In this document: one piece after another, positions 60,183-64,000 of the stretch
Numbering within the stretch: position 1 is the first letter of the stretch
How the letters are laid out: every line of letters starts with the position of its first letter
Origin: Sphingomonas sp.
GTDB taxonomy: Bacteria; Pseudomonadota; Alphaproteobacteria; Sphingomonadales; Sphingomonadaceae
Direction: 5' to 3'
NCBI RefSeq assembly: GCF_017304635.1
Contig: NZ_JAFKMA010000001.1
Span: forward strand, 62,001-126,000
Length of the DNA stretch: 64,000 bases
Position numbers and translations under genes: made by a program
Notes under the pieces: generated by a model
What the model was told of the DNA's origin: nothing
What the model saw: the letters and a program-made list of their open reading frames with translations, nothing else
The model's database searches: none

Positions 60183-60394
60183 GGGCGGATCGCGATGACG
60201 GGCTCGTCCTTGCCAATGCGCCCGGATCGGTTGCATAACATGGTGTGGCCCGAATTATGACGTGCACGCTAGAATCGGGGTCGAAGGTCTCGATTCGCAT
60301 TTTCCGTGCGCAGGTCGCATCGCGACGTTGTTCCTCATGACCAATATGCTGTCCGCTTTATCATGAAAGCAGACGGCGTGGACTTCATTGCTTC

Positions 60395-61903
60395 ATGAGC
60401 TTTGCCGCCGCGCTTTCGCAGGCGCGGCGGATGCCGTTCGATGTCGCCACGCTGGAATGGTTGGCGGAAACGGCGCTTGCCGAAGACGGCGAAATCGATG
60501 CTCTGACGCTGGTCGAACGTGCGGCCGAAGCCGGAAACGACGCGCGGCTTTGGCAATGGACCGGTCTGTTATATCGGTCGCTAGCCGACCACCGCCGAGC
60601 CATCGCGGCATTCAAGCGTGCCACGATGGCGGCTCCGGATGATCCGCTGATCGCACGAGGCAGCGCTCAGGTCGCTTTGGAAGCCGGCATACCGGCAGTC
60701 GCGTCGTTTGATCGGGCATTGCAGCTTGCGCCATTATCGGACGACGCTGTGTTCGGCTTGGCGGCTGCCCGCTTGGCGTCCGGCGATGGAAGTGGCGCCA
60801 TGGCTGGTCTGGCAGCCGTCGTTTCGGCACATCCGACATGGACAAGTGGTCATGAGCGGTTGAGCCAGTTGCGTTGGATGCTGGGCGACAGGACCGCGGC
60901 GACGACATCGTTCGACGAGGCGCTTGCCCAGTTACCCGACAATATTCCGCTGTGGCAGACGCTGATCGCAATCTTGTCTCGCAGTCGACAATTCGACGCG
61001 GCGCTTACCGCGATTGCACGGGCTCGGTTCCGTATCGGCGCTGCACCGTTCCTTGATGCCTACGAGGCGGTGGCCGCATCGGAACTTGGTGACGAGGCGA
61101 AAGGCGATCGGTTGTTCGCTCGCCTGGCCGAGTCAGCCGATCCGATGCTCGCTGTACATCGCGTACGCCACCTGTTGCGTTTTCGTCGCGTCGACGAAGC
61201 TGCAACGTTGATCGAGCCTCGGCTCGTTGCCGAAGATCCCTTGTTATGGCCATACGCAGCTATCGTTTGGCGTCTCAATGGCGATCCGAGAATTGCGTGG
61301 CTTGAGCAGCCCGCTCTCGTTTCGGTGATCGACTTGGCGGACGTGCTGCCTCCTTTGGACGAATTGGCCGATCATCTCACCGCGCTGCATCGTGCGACCG
61401 ACCGCCATCTCGACCAGTCGGTCCGCGGCGGTACGCAAACGGATGGCGATTTGCTGTTGAGGATCGACCCGCTCATCGTCGCGCTGCGTATGGCGATATT
61501 GGACGCGGTGAAAGACCATCTCGACAAATTGCCCGTAGGCGACGGCAGGCATCCGATCTTGATGCATCGTCGTGATCGGCCAATACGGCTGGCGGGGTCG
61601 TGGTCGGTGCGTCTTGCCGGCGCTGGTTTCCATGACAGTCACATCCATCCGGCTGGCTGGTTCAGTTCGGCCCTCTACATCGCATTGCCGGATGCGGTGA
61701 CACGCGGCGAAGACAATAGCGGCTGGCTGGCGCTTGGAGCACCCCCGCGAGAGTTTGCCAATGACCTCGGTCCGTCGCGATTGATCGAGCCGAAACCGGG
61801 TCGCCTTGTGCTGTTCCCTTCGACGATGTGGCACGCAACCCTGCCATTCGCTGACGGTGAACGGCTGACGGTTGCCTTCGACGTCGCTCGGCCGCGGCCG
61901 TGA
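60395..61903 (+). CDS. TPR-repeat putative 2OG-Fe(II) oxygenase
   Basis: A 502-residue protein. The N-terminal 280 residues are TPR-like (LWQWTGLLYRSLADHRRAIA; FDRALQLAPLSDDAVFGLAA). The C-terminal 170 residues contain HDSHIHPAGWFSSALYIALP and GRLVLFPSTMWHATLPFADG, then RLTVAFDV, matching the 2OG-FeII_Oxy_5 type of double-stranded beta-helix dioxygenase: His, Asp-like and distal His plus Arg appear present. It may hydroxylate a peptide or small molecule. No ribosome-binding site precedes ATG 60395; ATG 60431 has AGGCG. It is 212 bp after the sulfotransferase gene, with no feature in that gap. Confidence 0.87.
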   Translation: MSFAAALSQARRMPFDVATLEWLAETALAEDGEIDALTLVERAAEAGNDARLWQWTGLLYRSLADHRRAIAAFKRATMAAPDDPLIARGSAQVALEAGIPAVASFDRALQLAPLSDDAVFGLAAARLASGDGSGAMAGLAAVVSAHPTWTSGHERLSQLRWMLGDRTAATTSFDEALAQLPDNIPLWQTLIAILSRSRQFDAALTAIARARFRIGAAPFLDAYEAVAASELGDEAKGDRLFARLAESADPMLAVHRVRHLLRFRRVDEAATLIEPRLVAEDPLLWPYAAIVWRLNGDPRIAWLEQPALVSVIDLADVLPPLDELADHLTALHRATDRHLDQSVRGGTQTDGDLLLRIDPLIVALRMAILDAVKDHLDKLPVGDGRHPILMHRRDRPIRLAGSWSVRLAGAGFHDSHIHPAGWFSSALYIALPDAVTRGEDNSGWLALGAPPREFANDLGPSRLIEPKPGRLVLFPSTMWHATLPFADGERLTVAFDVARPRP

Positions 61904-61908
61904 TTGCA

Positions 61909-62865
61909 CTACATCGCTAACCGCGCCTCGGCTAACCGGTTGGCGGCTGCTTTGCCGCCTGCCTGATCGACCAGTTCTTGCGCCTCCGCGATTTCGGGAG
62001 CGAGCACGACTTCCAACGCCGCACGTCGAGCCAATCGCGCATCGTTATCGAACGGAATGGTCGAGTCCTTCGAATAGGTGGCCAGCAATCCGCCGTTTAT
62101 CGTCGCGTCGATGGTGGCCTTTGTTGAACATATGCCGAGATGTTGCGCGGCGCGCTCAATGATGGGCGCGGGGGCGGCGAAGAACGCCTCGGTCTCGATC
62201 ACTCGGGCCCGCGGCATAGTGTCGACGGCGCTGGCAAACGCACGAGTCTGCGCAAGCCAGAGCGCCGCAACTCGTCGAGCATCCGATGATCCGGATAGAT
62301 CGCCGAGATACTGCGCAAGGCGCGTGGTCAACGTGCGTAACCAGGCGCGGTGACCATCGCTGCGCAGGATGGCGAGGAGATAGTCGCGAAGCTCGCAGTG
62401 CAAAAATATCGCCGGGGCGGAGGGATCAAGCTCGATGAGGCCGTCCAACAGAAAGTTGACCGGGACGTTTGCTTTGATGATGGTCGGCGCATCGGCTCGG
62501 TAGCGCTTGCTAAGCATCGCGACGACCATCGGCAGGCGAGTGCGATCGCCGATTATGGCCGTCTGGCGCAGAGCGACAGGCTCGCGCATAATGATGTTAC
62601 TCGCCGGATCGTCGAGCGCTCGCGCCAAAAGGGTGGATCCACAGTGCGCCATGTGAAAGATCCAGCCCACCGGTAACGCCGGCGGCGATGATGCGATCAA
62701 CTCCGTGATCGATCGGCGTCGCGACCCCTCAGCGGCAAGCGAAATACGTCCGTCGAGAAAGATCGATCGATGATAGGCGTCGCGATCCATCTCCACAAAA
62801 ATCGCGTCGGGACCATCGAACGAATGGAGAAAATGATCAGGCGATGTGAAGAGGTCGTCTGTCAT
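61909..62865 (-). CDS. P-loop sulfotransferase-like protein
   Basis: A 318-residue protein. GWIFHMAHCGSTLLARALDD is a P-loop resembling the sulfotransferase 5'-PSB motif, but the usual Arg before Ser-Gly-Thr-Thr is replaced by His-Cys. The conserved helix LHCELRDYLLAILRSDGHRA could be the 3'-phosphate site. ATG 62865 begins MTDDLFTSP; the frame continues upstream to 62946 without support. It is convergent with the TPR-oxygenase (5 bp between stops) and divergent from the TauD-like gene (49 bp). Confidence 0.78.
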   Translation of the reverse strand: MTDDLFTSPDHFLHSFDGPDAIFVEMDRDAYHRSIFLDGRISLAAEGSRRRSITELIASSPPALPVGWIFHMAHCGSTLLARALDDPASNIIMREPVALRQTAIIGDRTRLPMVVAMLSKRYRADAPTIIKANVPVNFLLDGLIELDPSAPAIFLHCELRDYLLAILRSDGHRAWLRTLTTRLAQYLGDLSGSSDARRVAALWLAQTRAFASAVDTMPRARVIETEAFFAAPAPIIERAAQHLGICSTKATIDATINGGLLATYSKDSTIPFDNDARLARRAALEVVLAPEIAEAQELVDQAGGKAAANRLAEARLAM

Positions 62866-62914
62866 ACGCAACCTATAGCGTGGGTGGTTGGCGGTCGCTA
62901 TCCTGCTTACCGTT

Positions 62915-63880
62915 ATGACAGCCGTGCGATTGCCCGACGCCGCCACTCCCTATGTGCTCATTGAGCGGACGAATGAGCGCGATGTTCTCGAGGTCGATCC
63001 TGCAACGATCATCGATCTGTACCGAACGCATGGCGCTATCCTGCTACGAGGATTCTGCGCGGACGCCGTTCATTTTCGAGACTTTGCGCGGCAGTTTTGC
63101 GCGACGGCGGTAGTCAACGAAAGTCGGGGGAGGCAACCGATCGACGCCGCTCATCATATCCATGCGGTGGATGCCGGAACGCGGGCATTTGCGCTTCATC
63201 CTGAGTTGGCACGCGAGCCATGGAAGCCCGACGTTGCGATGTTCGGATGCCTGTCGGCACCGAGCGTCGGCGGTCGAACCACGATTTGCGATGGCGTGGC
63301 CCTCAATCGTGCGTTGCCAGAGGTAGTCCGGTCGGGCTTGGCGGGGCGTCGCCTCGTTTATGTCATGCCGACATGGCCGGCATTGCTGGAATATTGGTTA
63401 GGTTCCGGCGAGCCCGATGATGCATTGTTGTCTAGTCCGCCGCAATCGTGCCCCTACCGTTTCGAGCGGAGGGGGGACAGGGTCGTCCGATATTTTTCAA
63501 GACCGGCATTACACCGCCCGATGTTCATCGACGCTCCCGCATTCGGAAATTTCCTGCTGTTTGCGCGATTCAATAATAACCGGACGGATTTTCCCTTGCT
63601 CGATGACGGGACGTCGGTTCCTGAGGTGTGGTTGCAGTCGATCAAGTCGGCTGGCGACCGGATTGCCACCGAGATATCGTGGCAATCCGGTGATGTGCTG
63701 ATGCTCGACAACACGCGGTTCATGCACGGGAGAACCGCGATCGTCGACGGGGGAACGCGTCTGGTCGCGACCTTCTTCGGTTACCTCAAGTTTGCCTGTC
63801 CGAATCCGGAAGAACCCGTCGACGCGATATGGCGGCGAGAGGATTTTCGACCGCCACTTCCTCCAGATCTGGTACGATGA
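62915..63880 (+). CDS. TauD/TfdA- or clavaminate-synthase-like dioxygenase
   Basis: A 321-residue Fe(II)/2-oxoglutarate oxygenase. RTHGAILLRGFCADAVHF is the typical N-terminal motif (H-G-x-x-L-L-R-G-F), and FALHPELAREPWKPDVAMFG with CLSAPSVGGRTTICDG contain the first His and Glu of the metal site (HxE), while DNTRFMHGRTAI and RLVATFFGYL give the distal His and Arg. Substrate unknown. ATG 62915 was chosen; the frame also has TTG 62888. It completes the receptor-linked modification cluster. Confidence 0.85.
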   Translation: MTAVRLPDAATPYVLIERTNERDVLEVDPATIIDLYRTHGAILLRGFCADAVHFRDFARQFCATAVVNESRGRQPIDAAHHIHAVDAGTRAFALHPELAREPWKPDVAMFGCLSAPSVGGRTTICDGVALNRALPEVVRSGLAGRRLVYVMPTWPALLEYWLGSGEPDDALLSSPPQSCPYRFERRGDRVVRYFSRPALHRPMFIDAPAFGNFLLFARFNNNRTDFPLLDDGTSVPEVWLQSIKSAGDRIATEISWQSGDVLMLDNTRFMHGRTAIVDGGTRLVATFFGYLKFACPNPEEPVDAIWRREDFRPPLPPDLVR

Positions 63881-63887
63881 GCGTACA

Positions 63888-64000
63888 TCACCCAACCGAC
63901 AAGTTCAGCCTTCCATCCCCCTCATCCACGCTCACCGTCTGCCCATCACGCACACCGCCCGATAGGATCAGGTCGGCCAGCGGGTCCTGCAAATAGCGTT
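63888..64000 (-). CDS. clpB: ATP-dependent chaperone ClpB, 3' end only
   Basis: The last 36 codons of a gene read into the window from the right on the minus strand. RYLQDPLADLILSGGVRDGQ and VSVDEGDGRLNLSVG are typical of the C-terminal small domain of the ClpB disaggregase. The stop is 7 bp from the end of the TauD-like gene. The rest is outside the window; the identification rests on this short segment. Confidence 0.8.
   Translation of the reverse strand, partial: RYLQDPLADLILSGGVRDGQTVSVDEGDGRLNLSVG

Overview
The window is GC-rich, gene-dense chromosomal DNA of an alphaproteobacterium, most likely Sphingomonas or a close relative in the Sphingomonadaceae. This rests on a GcrA cell-cycle regulator, large TonB-dependent receptors (TBDRs), a DUF4169/nusB/thiL arrangement, DUF2093 and DUF2946 proteins and GC-rich palindromic intergenic repeats. 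Genus is an inference from gene content, not from a marker gene. I see no rRNA, tRNA, CRISPR array, prophage or insertion sequence.

Layout. 1-3.9 kb: 3' end of recN, a small exported protein and ligA. 4-10.1 kb: an Oar-like TBDR, a bidirectional terminator, then a second TBDR preceded by a His/Met-rich DUF2946 protein (probable metal-uptake pair). 10.2-13 kb: a LytS-type kinase and LytTR regulator that overlap, then a PEP-mutase/isocitrate-lyase-fold enzyme. 13.1-15.8 kb: pyrE and an S9 peptidase. 16-22 kb: a minus-strand run hisG-hisD-unknown-nusB-DUF4169-thiL-hppA, most junctions overlapping. 22.2-30.2 kb: DUF2332, an alpha/beta hydrolase, a DUF1996 lipoprotein, an HD-GYP protein, pirin/NUDIX, GST/BolA and a J-domain protein. 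30.3-36.4 kb: metZ-apaG-GNAT-membrane protein on plus, then a TonB-C-like exported protein, parE and a small coiled-coil protein on minus. 36.4-43.7 kb: gcrA, an ABC-2 permease, argD-argF, hslO and queC-queE. 43.8-54 kb: lipB, two paralogous membrane proteins, rpmB, tadA, a CorC-like protein, an HhH protein, purD and xseA.

The right end (54.9-63.9 kb) is the most unusual part: a third TBDR followed by a TPR-sulfotransferase, a TPR-2OG-Fe(II) oxygenase, a divergent P-loop sulfotransferase-like protein and a TauD/clavaminate-synthase-like oxygenase. The gene set suggests a receptor linked to hydroxylation and sulfation chemistry. No substrate is evident and the functional link is inference. The window ends in the 3' end of clpB.

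Several families of palindromic repeats recur between genes (12.1, 28.5, 30.2, 39.9, 41.0, 42.2, 48.6 and 50.1 kb). Two appear to supply the Shine-Dalgarno sequence of the next gene, and one copy lies in frame inside a protein-coding gene (50.7 kb). The longest stretch without a gene, 42056-42380, holds a terminator, one of these repeats and a possible tiny ORF or small RNA.
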